Origin: Cliona cf. orientalis
Lineage: Eukaryota; Porifera; Demospongiae; Clionaida; Clionaidae
Assembly: GCA_963930775.1 (NCBI GenBank)
Contig: OZ005689.1
Location: forward strand, 5,580,001-5,644,000
Reading direction: 5' to 3'
DNA length: 64,000 nucleotides
Shown here in pieces: positions 22,566-34,503 of this stretch. The notes beneath the pieces are model-generated. The model was not told the DNA's origin. It saw only the letters and a program-made list of their open reading frames with translations, and ran no database searches. Each line of letters starts with the position of its first letter. Positions within the stretch are counted from its first letter, which is position 1. The position numbers and the translations under genes are program-made.

Positions 22566-25500
22566 ATGGCTATGTGGTTGCCAGTGGTAGCTGTGTGTGT
22601 TTGGTCGCTTGGAAGTTATGTTACGCCGGCTGGTTGCAGTCATTTCATGGGAGGAATCATTCACTGGAGACCACTGGATCCAGCAGCTTTTGATGGAAGA
22701 GTGAGATCAGTCATAAGCTTACCTATACTAGCTAGCTGGCTAAAGTATAGAGCATCTAAAGTCAAGTGCTATATAGCTCCATGTATAAAGCATTGTTTCA
22801 ATTTGACCATAGATTATATTATTTCCCTCCTAATCTATGATTTGACTATTATTAATTTTGTGTCCATTGTATAGGTACAAATAACTCATCACATTACTCA
22901 CAAAAGCACTGCCTGTAATCTGGCAACAATCAATACAGCCACCCTCAGTGTGGGGCGATTACAGTGTCAAAGTGGCTGCAGTGGAAATATTGGAGCCTCT
23001 ACCGTAAACTGCACTGATTTTGGCATGCTTGATGGATGGAGTACTGGAGAGCAAACATTCACTTACAACTTTGATGTCACACAGTCCTACTTTGAACTCT
23101 TGTAAATTATAAGCATGGGTTAATAAAACCATATCGAGTCTACCACTATACAAATATAGTATTATAGTCTCTTGCTAAGTAGCTACTAGCATAATGTTAT
23201 TAATTTTGTTAACATTATTAATCTATTCAGATTTGCAGGTGGTGCCTGGATATCTCTTGTCACTAGTAGTGGTGGCAGATGGGAGCTCCAAGTGAGGGGT
23301 AATCTGACCTATAGAGAGGACACTGGTTCAGTCAACAGCTCACCAGTTGTGAACATACCTCCACTGATTAGAATACAGCAGGGATGCAGCAAGACCATCA
23401 AAGTATCAGGTACACTCATTATCGATGCATGATAATAATAGCCTATAGTCTTACATTAGGGATTTCAATTTGAAGGTGAATGTTTATGATAATAGCACAA
23501 CTAATTCATCGTATCATTCATTATGTACAGAAATTGTTATAGATAAAAAAACATGTTTTTCTTAAAATAACAGTTGGGGATGCTGACGGTGACCATGTAC
23601 GTTGCAGATGGGCTGAGAACTCCCTCGGGGAATGTGGAGGGGTTTGCAGAAGCTTTCCAGTAGCTCTTAAAGGTAGACAGGTAGGTTGTACTACTGTTGC
23701 TATAATAACATTAAGTTCCATATTAAGATAATAATGTAATCTATCCCTCACCACCACAGTGTGAAATACAGTACAATGGCTCAAGTTTAGCACCTGGTGA
23801 CTACGCAGTTGCACTGCAAGTCGAAGATTTTTCCTCTCCGACAGATACTATCGCTTTAAGTAGTGTGCCTGTTCAATTTGTTGTACATGTTGAGGCAATT
23901 CCCTCTAGTCCGTGCGCTGATCAACCACGGTTTATTGGCCCCACTCCATTTGATGGAGCCTGTATTAGTGTGCCCTTTAACACATTTTGGAATGCGACGA
24001 TTATCGCAAGAGTATCAGACAGTGCTACAGCCACATCCATCCGTGAAATTGTTACAGCTTCTCCACTGGGGTTGAGAAAATCTGAAATAGTTCGATCTTC
24101 TTGTTATTACCTAGCTAGGGGGGTGTGGCAAGTGAACATCTTGTGGACACCTCTTGAGTCTCGATTTGGACCCAATATATTTTGCTTTGCTGCACTGGAT
24201 AATAATGGGTACGTGACCTGATTTAAATTATGCATGCATGCACAATTGTGTACCACAGTAATAAGTGATTTATTGTTAGTTTATAATCTGATTAAAGATG
24301 TGTAACTTTATTCGTTGGTGGTAAGCATTAATATTATGATGTTCTAGTTTTGTCATCATAAATATTCTTCATACAGTGAGTGCTGTAGTAGATCTAATGC
24401 CACCGATGATAGTTCCAGATTCAATGTCACCTACGGGTGAAATTCTTACAAATCAAGGTCTTTGGTCTGTTCAATTCAACAAAAAGGTATATATAGGAAA
24501 TGGCTGCACCAGTATCATGTATACAAGATCTTCATAATCTTGAATATTACTAAGTCTTATTGCCATGTTTCTATAGTTCACCAGACCAACAAGGGACTCA
24601 TTTATCAGGATATTTGGTCAAGAAGAAGACGAGATATTTCTTTCAATTAATGCTAAAACATCGTCAGCTGTTACCTACCCCGGACCCAATGACACTTTTG
24701 GCCGTACCCTCACATTCAATATAAACAGCTATCAGCTTCCCTTCAATCAGACATTCTATGTACTATTTGATGCAGGTAATTTGATAGTGAAGTATAATAT
24801 TATTATATATGCACGTATTATAACGTTGTACACGCTTGAAGGTTATGTGCATAACGCTTAGCTAATTTGTTTGTGATAGGCTATAATAACAACAGTTACT
24901 GATGTTTACTTTAGCAATAAGAAATTGTAGGCTATATTGCCAGCATTACCAATAATGTCGGGCATACGGATTAGTATAATAACAAAGGTCACAGATAGAA
25001 GGACAATGTTATAATAGCTACTAGCTATAGGCCATGCACAAACTGAATCTAACCCACATATTCCCACGTGTCCATGTGACACTGTATGTGTATGACGTGT
25101 TGCTTGATTATGCATGTGCATGTATGCAGGTGTTGCTGTTGGTACTCAATCTGACTTATTCTGTCATGCTGAATCACCTCCATTGACAGATCCAAATCTC
25201 TGGACATTTGTGTTTAGAAACACACAAGGGCAGAGTAATGCTGGGAAAAATGAGTTAAATATTTTACTCATTGCCACCGTCTGCACTGCAATACTTACTT
25301 TCATCGTGGGAGTCATCTCTGGTCTGATAGCTTATCACTGTATTTCTGCATTATTTAAGAGGAAAGCTAATCTTGGGCGACAAAGTGCAGCTTCATTGAA
25401 TATCGAACAAAGTGGTAGCTTAAATAGAATTCACTATAAGAAATATGAGAATATCGAGGTGGAAGCAAGTGATGCCATAGTCTATGATGAGGTTACCCCT

Positions 25501-25572
25501 CGGGCTTCTAGGCCTGGAATGCCTGATGTGCAGTTGAAACTCAGTGACAATGTTGCATATGGACAGGTTTGA
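22566..25572 (+). pseudogene. Array receptor B, in-frame stops in micro-exon 6
   Basis: Exons: 22566-22700, 22875-23101, 23231-23409, 23574-23680, 23760-24208, 24280-24320, 24377-24486, 24577-24775, 25130-25572. Exons 1-5 are open and well formed (signal peptide MAMWLPVVAVCVWSLG, then SHFMGG..HWRP; exon 4 EC-type GDADGDHVRCRWAE). The 41-nt exon 6 reads TTA TAA TCT GAT TAA where C has TTA CAA TCT GAT CAA, so two CAA codons have become stops. Exons 7-9 downstream remain open, with TM and a tail carrying VYDEV and NVAYGQV. As written, translation would end at about residue 367, giving a secreted ectodomain without TM. Skipping exon 6 would shift the frame. It may be a recent pseudogene or a gene for a soluble form. 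Confidence 0.75.
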
Positions 25573-25809
25573 TTATACACCACCAGTACCTGCCATGGTA
25601 TAATAATATTATTATACTGGTATAGCCTACTAGTCTTTAATAATCTTATTAGATTCTGTGTGTATAGTAGACAAATCTTTTTATAGTAGCTTAATTATAC
25701 GATACGATTAATCACTTGATTTCTAGCAGCTGCACATGACTTTTGTGTGAGTGATAACTGTTACAGTGAAACTGAAGAAGTACATTACACCTATAATATT
25801 ATAAGTATA

Positions 25810-25910
25810 GGTTACATCACGAGGTGGAGGTCTCTACGGGATTTACACACCGAGGGCCGGAGGCCCGAGGCTGTGTAAATCGCGTAGAGACCGAACCGAG
25901 TGATGTAACC
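25810..25910. repeat. Hairpin element with GGTTACATCAC arms
   Basis: GGTTACATCACGAGG...GGTCTCTACG...GATTTACACA pairs with TGTGTAAATC...CGTAGAGACC...GTGATGTAACC. The centre is CGAGGGCCGGAGGCCCGAGG. Confidence 0.8.
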
Positions 25911-26388
25911 GACTTGTACCATGGGCTACGTGGTCCTGACAACGTATCTACAGCCTAGCAACTACAGCGCCGGCCATAAAAGGCTCGAGCGCGTACCTAG
26001 CAACAGTTCAAACCATCGTCGTCGATCGAGTCGACGCTGGACATCGATGCATAGTGAGCTGACGCCGTTTTCTGTCCAACTCGAGCTTCTTCCTTGACAT
26101 TCAGAACCATAATACTACCGTCGCTGCGTACAAAAGGCCGGCCATGTCATCGCTGTCTTGATTTCAACTCGAGGTAGTCAGAGTGCAGCTCAGTTTTTAC
26201 TTCTGCTGACTTGGCAATCATTCGCTCCACCCATTCAATTAACGCAGTAAGACCTGCCCACTAATCATCTGCATACAGTACTTCTGCATTGCACCAGAGC
26301 TCTGTACTTCATCTCTTTCACTATTAACAAAAGATGCTGTAACTACCCTAGCAGGCATGATCATGTAAAATTTCATAGCCTCAGAGGT

Positions 26389-26450
26389 AGGTGTCTATCT
26401 AGATAGACACCTCCTAGGAGGTGTCTATTTTATTTAGACACCTCCTATAA
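26389..26450. repeat. Small multi-arm hairpin, AGGTGTCTAT units
   Basis: AGGTGTCTATCT/AGATAGACACCT form one hairpin and AGGAGGTGTCTA/TAGACACCTCCT a second. The element is followed by a TGATTGGTCAG..GTTACAA border. Confidence 0.65.
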
Positions 26451-26760
26451 ATCAATCTGATTGGTCAGAATGTTACAACCATGGTACAATAATAATTATT
26501 ATTATGCACAATGTGTTTCTGATACTGATTGGTATCAAGGTTACTTACCATAAGGAATTAATCCAAAATCACATCAGATAATAATATTATAGTCCCAACA
26601 AAGTTCAATGTGATGCTGTGCCGGATGAGGGGTACGTAACTGTTGACTGACTACATGTATACTCCAGTTGGTATAGGGTGCATGGTTGCTGGGACTAAGT
26701 CTCTAAGAGTGAAATGGGTGCATAACCATTTACTCATTCCTATACAGTAACAGTAAATAG

Positions 26761-26839
26761 TAGCCTCGTCCCCAGGCCGCTCCCATGCACGTTTTCAATG
26801 TAACATTGAAAACGTGGGAGTGGCCTGGGGACGAGGCTA
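26761..26839. repeat. Near-perfect 79-bp hairpin
   Basis: TAGCCTCGTCCCCAGGCC...CACGTTTTCAATGT pairs with ACATTGAAAACGTG...GGCCTGGGGACGAGGCTA. It is inserted into a segment paralogous to A intron 8. A decayed relative lies near 20250-20345. Confidence 0.85.
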
Positions 26840-27449
26840 TACTATAGGGAAATGGTTTGTTGTTGTCCAAAATTCTATTATCCACCAGTCCACCCCTCAA
26901 TCAACTACAACCTAGCTGCTGTGATCTGCGAGCAAGGTAATCAGATATCCATCTGTAGAGGTAAGGGTTTAAATCCAGAGATAATACCTTCTCCAACAGT
27001 GGACGGTGTGGGACCGAGTCGAAAGGTTTCATTCGGACAGTCAAAGAAGGTTACATAAATCTCTATTCCTTCCTCTAGCAGTTTCAGCCAGTCATCAACT
27101 AGCTATTGAGAGTAAAGTCGAGACAGTAGAGCGCCCAGATCTAAAACCCCTGATTGCGAGTCAGAAAGTGGAATTGCGGCAAGGTGGCTGGCAATTAGCC
27201 TATATACATGCTTCTCATGCTTCACGGCCTTTTGTAGCTGTGTTAGTTGAATTGAAGGACAAATTATTAAACAGTAAGCCCTGATCATGAGTTGGACAGG
27301 ATTATTGAGCAATAATCAACCATGCAGGTGCTGGTTTGAGGCGAATACAAGATCTATAGTGCTGGCGGTGCCATTGTGATGAACATGTGTGGGCTCGTGA
27401 ACCATTTGAGTTAATGAGAGTAGCTATTGACATTATAGAGTAAAGTTTA

Positions 27450-27740
27450 CTATACAATGGAATCAGAATGTGAACCAGATGTTATGTCGATATTGAAGTC
27501 GCCAATAGCTAACAATGAAATTTTTTAATTGGGCACAATTGATTGATTCAAGATAGGTAGACAGCTCGTCTAACACAGAAGCTTCGGAGTTGGGGGTCGA
27601 TAAACTACAGACACACATAGCTATTAGATCTAGATCTGGTTGGCAAGATGTTGTGTTGCAGGGTTTAATAGTGTGACTCAGTAGTTCCAATCCACAAGTA
27701 GGTGTAGGAAGTAGGCAGTGGCATATACAATATTTATATG
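27450..27740 (-). mobile_element. Non-LTR retrotransposon fragment, endonuclease domain
   Basis: On the minus strand a frame reads ...DLDLIAMCVCSLSTPNSE.. then LDELSTYLES and, after a frame change, IGDFNIDITSGSHSD. The GDFN motif after a short hydrophobic stretch is characteristic of the LINE apurinic-like endonuclease. Frameshifts break it. No reverse transcriptase was found nearby. Confidence 0.65.
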
Positions 27741-27939
27741 ACAAAATGATTAGACCCTGGCCTGTGGGGAATGACTCCCAATATCAATTTTTTTATCACG
27801 CCTTTACTTTTTGCGCCCAGATCCAGGAGATGTGGCTGCGTATTACTTTAGCCCCACCCACATGCGCATGCGCATAGTATGCCAAAACGTATAAACAAGT
27901 AAATTTAGCCTACGGTATCGTGATTAGCTGCGCAAGACG

Positions 27940-30900
27940 ATGGCTATGTGGTTGCCAGTGGTAGCTGTGTGTGTTTGGTCGCTTGGAAGTTATGTTACGC
28001 CGATTGATTGCAGTCATTTCATGGGAGGAATCATTCACTGGAGACCAGTGGATCCAGCAGCTTTTGATGGAAGAGTGAGATCAGGCGAAAATATTATTAG
28101 CTATGTGGCCATAGTGCTAGCTCCACAGTGTACTATCAAATTTGACTCATGATTATTTGTGTCCATTGCTATAGGTACAAATAACTCATCGTGTCACTAT
28201 CAATCATACTGTCTGTAATCCGATGACGATCAATACAGCAGTCCTCAGGCTGGCCCCGGGGCAATTAATACAGTGTGAAAGTGGCTGCAATGGAACTTTT
28301 GGAACCACTACCTTAACTTGCACTGATTTTGGCATGGTTGACGGATGGAGTACTGGAGAGCAAGCATTAATTTACGATTTCGGTGTTGCACAGTCCTACT
28401 TCGAACTTTTGTAAGCCTCAGTCTATAGCTACCATGCATTGGTACATAATACCACATGATAACCACTACTATGCTTTTGCTAGTAGCTACTCTGAGTGTA
28501 CTTATAGGTTTGTAGGTGCATGCTGACTGGATATCACTCTTCATGGAAGTTCAAGATTAGTTAGCGCCAACTGGGAGTTCAGACTAGAGTGAGGGGTAAT
28601 CTGACCTAGCTACATGCATTATGTCTAGCTATACTGTATGCCCACACCCTGCATGGTACTTTTAACGGTAGCCAGTGATAATAGTCAATACTGGCAGTTA
28701 GCTAACAGCATTCTATAGCTAATATTATTATAATACATGTAGATTCGCAAGTAGTGGCTGGATATTACTTGTCACTGGTATAAATCATCCATGGAAATTC
28801 CGAGTGAGGGGTAATCTGACCTACAGGGAGGACACTGGCTTAGTCAACAGCCCACCAGTGGTGAACATACCTCCACTGATTCAAATACAGCAGGGATGCA
28901 ACCACACCATCAAAGTATCAGGTAGCTGCACTCATTATCGCAATATCACTCAATGCACCATCAGCTAAGAGTATCTCACAGTTTACAGCCTATAGTCTTA
29001 TACTAGGGATTTCAATGTGATACCATAATATTATAGCACAACTATCATTCATTACATGGTATTACAGTAGTGTACATGTGTAAGTATCACAACATGCAAT
29101 AATAATTATTAGATCCTACTTGTAACAAATACAGTGATCTGACTGAGCATCTATCCTTCATAAAATATCTTGATTTTGTAAGCCCCATAAAAACTTTGTA
29201 AGCTCCTTAAAAAACCTGGTAAATTTTGTTTGCCTATGGCTATAGTTTGTTGTTAGGCAATTATTTATTTGCAAAGCCTATAGGCATTGTTGCTGGATCT
29301 AAATTAGTTAATAGACACTGTTTAGTAGGTTTCTACGTGATTTAGAAGATCTCAGGGCTCAGTAGAACCCTCACTTTGCTCAGGATTCTACACAGAGCCC
29401 TTAATTCTGTCTCCTAAATCACGTAGAAACCTCCTAAACAGTGTCTAACTATTATTTAGCAAACAATCACATCCCTTAAAAAAATAATATCGACAATGTC
29501 ATGCATGCATGTTTTTCTTAACAGTTGGGGATGCTGACAGTGACCATGTACGTTGCAGATGGGCTGAGAGCTCCCTTGATGAGTGTGGAGGGGTCTGCAG
29601 ACACTTTCCGGCAACTCTTAAAGGTAGAGAGGTAAGCATGCAAGTTATACTAGAGTTGCTATACGTATAATCTACCCCTCACCACAATAGTGTGAAATAC
29701 AATACATTGGCTCAAGTTTAGCACCTGGTGACTACGCAGTTGCACTGCAAGTCGAAGATTTTTCTTCTCCAACAGATACTGTCCCTTTAAGTAGTGTGCC
29801 TGTACAGTTCGTTGTACGTGTACAGGCAATTCCCTCTAGTCCGTGCGCTGATCAACCACAGTTTATTGGCCCCACTCCATTTGATGAAGCCTGTATTAAT
29901 GTGCCCTTGAGCACATCTTGGAATGCGACGATTGTCGCAAGAGTGTCCAACAGTGCTATGGCCACTTCAATCTGTGAAATTGTTACAATTTCTCCACTGG
30001 GGGTGAGAAAATCTGAATCAGAACTATTTCGATCTGACTACTACCCAGGGGGGTGGCAAGTGAACATCACTTGGACACCTCTTGAGTCTCAATTCGGACC
30101 ACATATCTTTTGCTTTGCTGCACTGGATGATGCTGGGTATGTGACCAGATTTAACGTACAATAGATCTATACAGAATGAACTTATATTATTATTTATATA
30201 GTTTACAATCTGATCAAAGATGTGTAACATTATTCGTTGGCAGTAAGCATTACTCTATAGCTAGAATGATTTCGTTGTTATAGCTAAATATTTTTGTGCA
30301 GTGAGTACAGTATTAGAGCCACCAATGATAGTTGCAGATTCAATGTCACCTATGGGTGAAATCCTTTCAAATCAAGGTCTTTGGTCTGTTCAATTCAACA
30401 AAAAGGTATAGTAATAATTGCATTCTTATAATATTATAGTTGCATGGTATATTATGATAAGAGCTGTTCATAATAATATTATTGCCATGCTTTGTATAGT
30501 TCACTAGACCAACAAGGGACTTGTTTATCAAGATATTTGATCAAGAAGAAGATGAGATGTTACTTTCAATCAATGCGAAAACATCGTCAGCTGTTACCTA
30601 CCCCGGACCCAGTGACACTTGCGGCCGTACTTTGATATTCAACATAAATATCTGCCAGCTTCCCTTCAATCAGACATTTTATATATTGTTTGATCCAGGT
30701 AATTTCAATGCATCATAGTGAAGTATAATATTAATTATTATGTGCACATACCTGGTCCAGGCTTTATAATATTTTGTTTGTGATCCTAGGCAATTGTTAG
30801 CTACTATGTATGATTGTGTGTGTATGCATGTATATACATGTATAATTATTACACATGACATTGTGTGCACATTATACTATTTTATGCAGGTGTTGCTGTT

Positions 30901-31293
30901 GGTACTGACTCATTCTGCCATACTGAGTCACCTCCACTGACGGATCCAACTCTATGGACATTTGCATTTGTAGAGCAGAGAGATACGCGAGGGCAGAGTG
31001 ATACTCATAAACAAGAGAGTAATATTATACTCATTACCACGGTCTGCACAGTACTTGCTTTCATCATTGGAGTCATCTCTGGTCTGATAATTTATCACTG
31101 TGTTTCTGTGTTACTCAAGAGGAAAGCTGAACGACAAAGTGCGGCCTCATTGAACATCAAGCAAAGTGATAACTTAAACTATGTGAATACTGAGGCGGAA
31201 GCAAATGAACTCTATGACGAGATTGTCCCTATACCTGGAATGCCCTATGTGCAGATGAGTCTCGATGACAATGTTGCATATGGACAGTATTGA
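27940..31293 (+). CDS. Array receptor C, intact, 616 aa
   Basis: Exons: 27940-28074, 28175-28410, 28743-28921, 29525-29631, 29691-30136, 30202-30242, 30302-30405, 30500-30698, 30890-31293; all phases agree. Signal peptide about 1-26, then SHFMGGIIHWRP. The Cys-rich region (exons 2-5) runs to about 368 and includes VRCRWAE..ECGGVC near 195-210. The 41-nt exon 6 encodes LQSDQRCVTLFVG. Exons 7-9 (about 382-508) form an Ig-like module with MSP.GEILSNQGLWSVQF, RDLFIKIF, FYILFD-type strand and TDPTLWTF, a pattern of SbsA/Big_5-type Ig domains. TM about 528-556, then KRK. The tail has LYDEI (591) and NVAYGQY at the very end. Exon 3 is more like that of G than of B or D, and a decayed exon 3 lies in intron 2. 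Ligand unknown. Confidence 0.85.
28507..28606 (+). pseudogene. Decayed extra exon 3 in intron 2 of receptor C
   Basis: After TATAG the sequence reads GTTTGTAGGTGC..., then GACTGGATATCACT, then TGGGAGTTCAGACTAGAGTG and GGGGTAATCTGACCTA. These are in the order of a normal exon 3 but with stops, insertions and loss of the second half. The functional-looking exon 3 follows at 28743. Confidence 0.75.
29106..29447. mobile_element. Hairpin-ended repeat element, copy 1
   Basis: It begins AGATCCTACTTGTAACAAAT and ends in a 134-bp hairpin (29313-29446) with arms AGACACTGTTTAGTAGG and CCTCCTAAACAGTGTCT. A copy in reverse orientation lies at 48709-49015, so the whole is a dispersed unit. It sits in C intron 3. 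Confidence 0.7.
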
Positions 31294-31560
31294 TTGTAAT
31301 AGCAGAACTCGATGTATAATACATGGTACTATAATATTATTATTGTAGAACTCAATCTGATTCAACCTGCTTGTAGTAGACGTAATAATAAATATGGTAC
31401 ATATTAATAGCTAATTATTAGTATACTTGTACTTTGATGTGTACAAATCTTGTATATCAATTACAAGTATTACAAGTGAAATAGGCACCTGAGTTTGAAA
31501 TACCACTCTGAGTTGAAATACCTATCTGACTTTTTGTATGTATACTATTAGCCTGTGATA

Positions 31561-31711
31561 GTGAGGCTGTATGTTGAATTTGGATAAATAGCACTCTGAA
31601 ATAGGCATTTGGTTCATCAAATTGTACTCGCTATCCCTCGTACAATTTTTGAACCAAAATTAATACCTATTTCAGAGTGCTATTTTACCCAAATTCAACA
31701 TACAACCTCAC
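31561..31711. repeat. Hairpin element with GTGAGGCTGTATGTTG arms
   Basis: The left arm GTGAGGCTGTATGTTGAATT...AGCACTCTGAAATAGG pairs with CCTATTTCAGAGTGCT...AATTCAACATACAACCTCAC. An inner pair (GGTTCA..AATTGTAC / GTACAATT..TGAACC) extends the stem. Confidence 0.8.
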
Positions 31712-32031
31712 TATTACCTATACTTATAGAGCATAGACGCATAGTCTCATAGCATTAACACAACCAGCCTATACGTAGCCCTTACAGTCAATAAGTATAG
31801 TCTGAGTTCACTCCTTTGCATAATCAACAAGTTGAGTTTACTACAACATTCATCAGCTGGTGAGTATAAGGGAGGGAGAGATTTTCCAAATAGCTAGTTG
31901 CCTACTGAGTGCCATGGGTGCACATTGCAGTAATGATTAGTTTATAGTATCTGGTTTGTACATGTACATTGAGTGTGGTGTGTATGATTCTGTGGTAAGG
32001 GTGTCACAGGTGTCATCCCCCAGCCAACAAC

Positions 32032-32163
32032 ATGGGCGGTAGCATGTCACGAGCTTGCTCCAGCGACAAATTAATCGACAGCTCCTCCTCTACTGCCACA
32101 CAGCTTCATGGGGACAATATACTGACTAAGGCAAATATTCTAGCTACTGAGGCAGCAAAATAA
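32032..32163 (+). CDS. Possible 43-aa frame starting MGGS (relic or 5' exon)
   Basis: ATGGGCGGTAGCATG opens a frame reading MGGSMSRACSSDKLIDSSSS and ending in AAK before two TAA codons. MGGSMS fits an N-myristoylation signal. Codon content looks protein-like, and further broken frames follow to about 32440, which suggests a decayed processed gene. No family was recognised. Confidence 0.25.
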   Translation: MGGSMSRACSSDKLIDSSSSTATQLHGDNILTKANILATEAAK

Positions 32164-32585
32164 TAAACTATTTGCTTCACAAATCATCTCCTCGCCATCC
32201 CACCTACCGAGCTTGAGGCTGGAATGCTCCGGTTCAGTTCAGTTACAGTTATATACCCTGCAATGATATCGATGGTGTAATCCATGCCACTGTCACTATA
32301 TCATAATATTATAATACAAGTACAAGCCGCTTGGAGTGTTGACTCAATCTGTGTTCATTCCTGCATGAGATACAGCTGGCCATCACTGCCAACACTGAGG
32401 GCAGTGCTGTCATATGGGAGGATCTCACTCCACCACAGGAAGGTAGCCCCATAATGATGAAAAAATTTACTAACCACAGATGGGAATCACTGTATACAAA
32501 TGTTTTTTTGGCCTAAGTATTGAATTCATTCCTAGGATGTATCTAATCTACTCCTGATACCACCTATGCTACATTCCGCTGCCAT

Positions 32586-32652
32586 CAGGGCTTAGTAGCT
32601 CATTTGGTAAGAGTGTCTGACTAGAATTCAGAAGGTCCTGGTTCCCTTATGG
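32586..32652 (+). other. tRNA-like / SINE-like sequence
   Basis: TAGCTCATTTGG resembles a tRNA A box. It is followed by a 5-bp stem TCTGA/TCAGA around a 7-nt loop and by GGTCCTGGTTC, a partial B box. The acceptor stem is not convincing, so this is more likely a tRNA-derived fragment than a working tRNA. Confidence 0.35.
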
Positions 32653-32789
32653 TAATTAGCCTTTAATTATCATCATTATGATGTCTTTGAGAGTTGAGGA
32701 AACATGAATCTATGAAGAAGAGTCTAGCTATAATACTATTATCAATTTTTATGTGTGCTATGATATAAAGTAGCGTATTCAGGAACATA

Positions 32790-33948
32790 CAGTGGCCCAG
32801 AAGTGCACTCATTTCGGTCCTCAACTCAATCCTGATTCCGATTCTCTGACTTGATTTCTATTTTGATTCTGATTCTCCGATGTGATTCTGATTCTTCAAC
32901 TTGATTTTGATTTATTCTGATTTGAATTCTCTGACTTGATTCTTGTTTTAAAATTAGCTAGATCCCTTGTAAATGGATTCTGATTCTCCAACTTGATTCT
33001 GATTTTTGATTTTGATTCTGATTCTCTGACTTCATTCTTATTTGTAAGCGGATTCTGATTCTCTAACTTGATTCTTATTCTACAAGCTAGTGGTGACTCA
33101 AAATAATAGCTATCTGTCCTTTCAGAATGGCAGCTGGATTAGGGCCACAAGCAGTGTAAGGGTGCATCTCCCCCAGAACTCTCCCCCCCCCCCCCCCCCC
33201 TCCTCAGCCCTCCCCTTCAGTCAGTAGCCAGCTTTGGGTTACTATAGTGGTGATGAAAATCATCTGTGTGGGGCGAGCCTTCATGTAAGTCAAGATTTAT
33301 TCGAGGATTCATCATGCTCATGGTATAGACTACCATCATGATCACATGCATGCCATTGGTGGCACAGGGCTGGTGCAGTGGTGTCTCTAGGTAGTTTCTA
33401 CCTGGGTGCAAGTAAACAAAGAAAGTGAATGCACAAGGATAACAGATATTTACAACAGCATTAACATTTCCTACTGCAGTATAATAGCGTAAGAGGTAGG
33501 TATTCCATGTAGACAGTCTTGTTACTGTCTATGGCAGTGGAGTAAAATCTTACGGAAAAAGAATCATCTACCGTGAGTGGGTTAATATCTTAATTGCATG
33601 TATGTCATTGAAAAACATTAATAGGTGGCTTGCTTTGCTAAAAACCAGTAAATTTGGGCTTTTCCATTTAATAGGCATACACCCCCCATTGAGGATTCCC
33701 GATTGACAATCAGAATCCACTTACAAAATCGAAGTAAAAATCTAAATAAGAATTGAATCAGAGAAATAATCAAGTTAATCAAGTCTGACTCAGAGAATCA
33801 GAATCAAAACTGAGTCAAGTTGGAGAATCAGAATTAAAATCAAAATCAAATTGGAGAATCAGAATCAAGTCAGAGAATCAGAATCAAAATCAAACTCAAG
33901 TCGGAGAATCAGAATCAGGATTGAGCCGAGTGCACTTCTGGGCCACTG
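32790..33948. mobile_element. Inverted-repeat DNA transposon with CAGTGGCCC termini and TA duplication
   Basis: CAGTGGCCCAGAAGTGCACT at the left end is mirrored at the right end, and TA flanks both sides, as in Tc1/mariner-type insertions. Next to each terminus are long arrays of GATTCTGATTCTC-type repeats in inverted orientation (about 32830-33085 and 33700-33920). The centre holds a C run (33182-33200) but no transposase frame. Confidence 0.8.
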
Positions 33949-33998
33949 TATGAAATGCCCGCAGCGAGTGCCTTTGTGGGCGACAGTCCATGCTTTGT

Positions 33999-34440
33999 GG
34001 TAAAGGTCGACATACTCAATGACAACCAGTATGTTAAATGGGCGGTGCCACACTAACGAGAGCATTTCCTGTCCATAGTAAAAAAAACTTAGCATGCAGT
34101 GATAACTGAAAGAAATGGCAGCAACCTTGGCTCATGCTGTGCGGTTCTTGTGTGTGTATTCACTTGAAAATGTATTTCCAGTTGACTGTGCTCATTTCAT
34201 AATAACAATAATAATATTATACTGATATATCCTACGCGTAGCTACTTAATATTATTTGGCAGATTCTGTGTGTATAGTAGACTCTGAAAATCATTTTGTT
34301 ATTATATATTGTAATTTAGTATGGTACGATTATTAATCACTTGATTTCTAGCAGCTACACATAACTTTTGTGTGAGTGATAACAGTGAAACTGATTCAGA
34401 AAAAGTTATACATTACACCTATAATAATATATTATATATC
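33999..34440 (+). pseudogene. Relic: E-type promoter and exon 1 fused to B/D-type 3' flank
   Basis: GGTAAAGGTCGACAT...GGGCGGTGCCACACT (33999-34060) is the promoter block of E-H. ATG at 34115 opens MAATLAHAVRFLCVYSLEN..., a signal peptide matching E-H, which ends abruptly after CATTTCAT at about 34200. What follows (34205-34440) matches the 3' flanks of B and D (ATTCTGTGTGTATAGTAGAC, then TGATTTCTAGCAGCT). All exons between are missing. Confidence 0.75.
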
Positions 34441-34503
34441 ATTCATTCCTATACTACACGTATAGGAAAATAGTTTGCTGTTGTCCATATTATTAGTATA
34501 GGT

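Larger units (their letters stand above)
25573..27939. other. B-C spacer: hairpin elements, LINE relic, promoter of C
   Basis: It contains the 3' flank of B (also found near 34.3 and 40.4 kb), a hairpin at 25810-25910, a small hairpin at 26389-26450, a stretch at about 26620-26900 resembling intron 8 of A with a hairpin inserted in it, a LINE fragment at 27450-27740, and the C promoter with its NRF1-like palindrome at 27863-27874. No intact gene was seen. Confidence 0.55.

Noticed and set aside
32570..32660. Functional tRNA gene
   Set aside because: The A box and anticodon stem are plausible, but the acceptor stem does not pair and the B box is poor.
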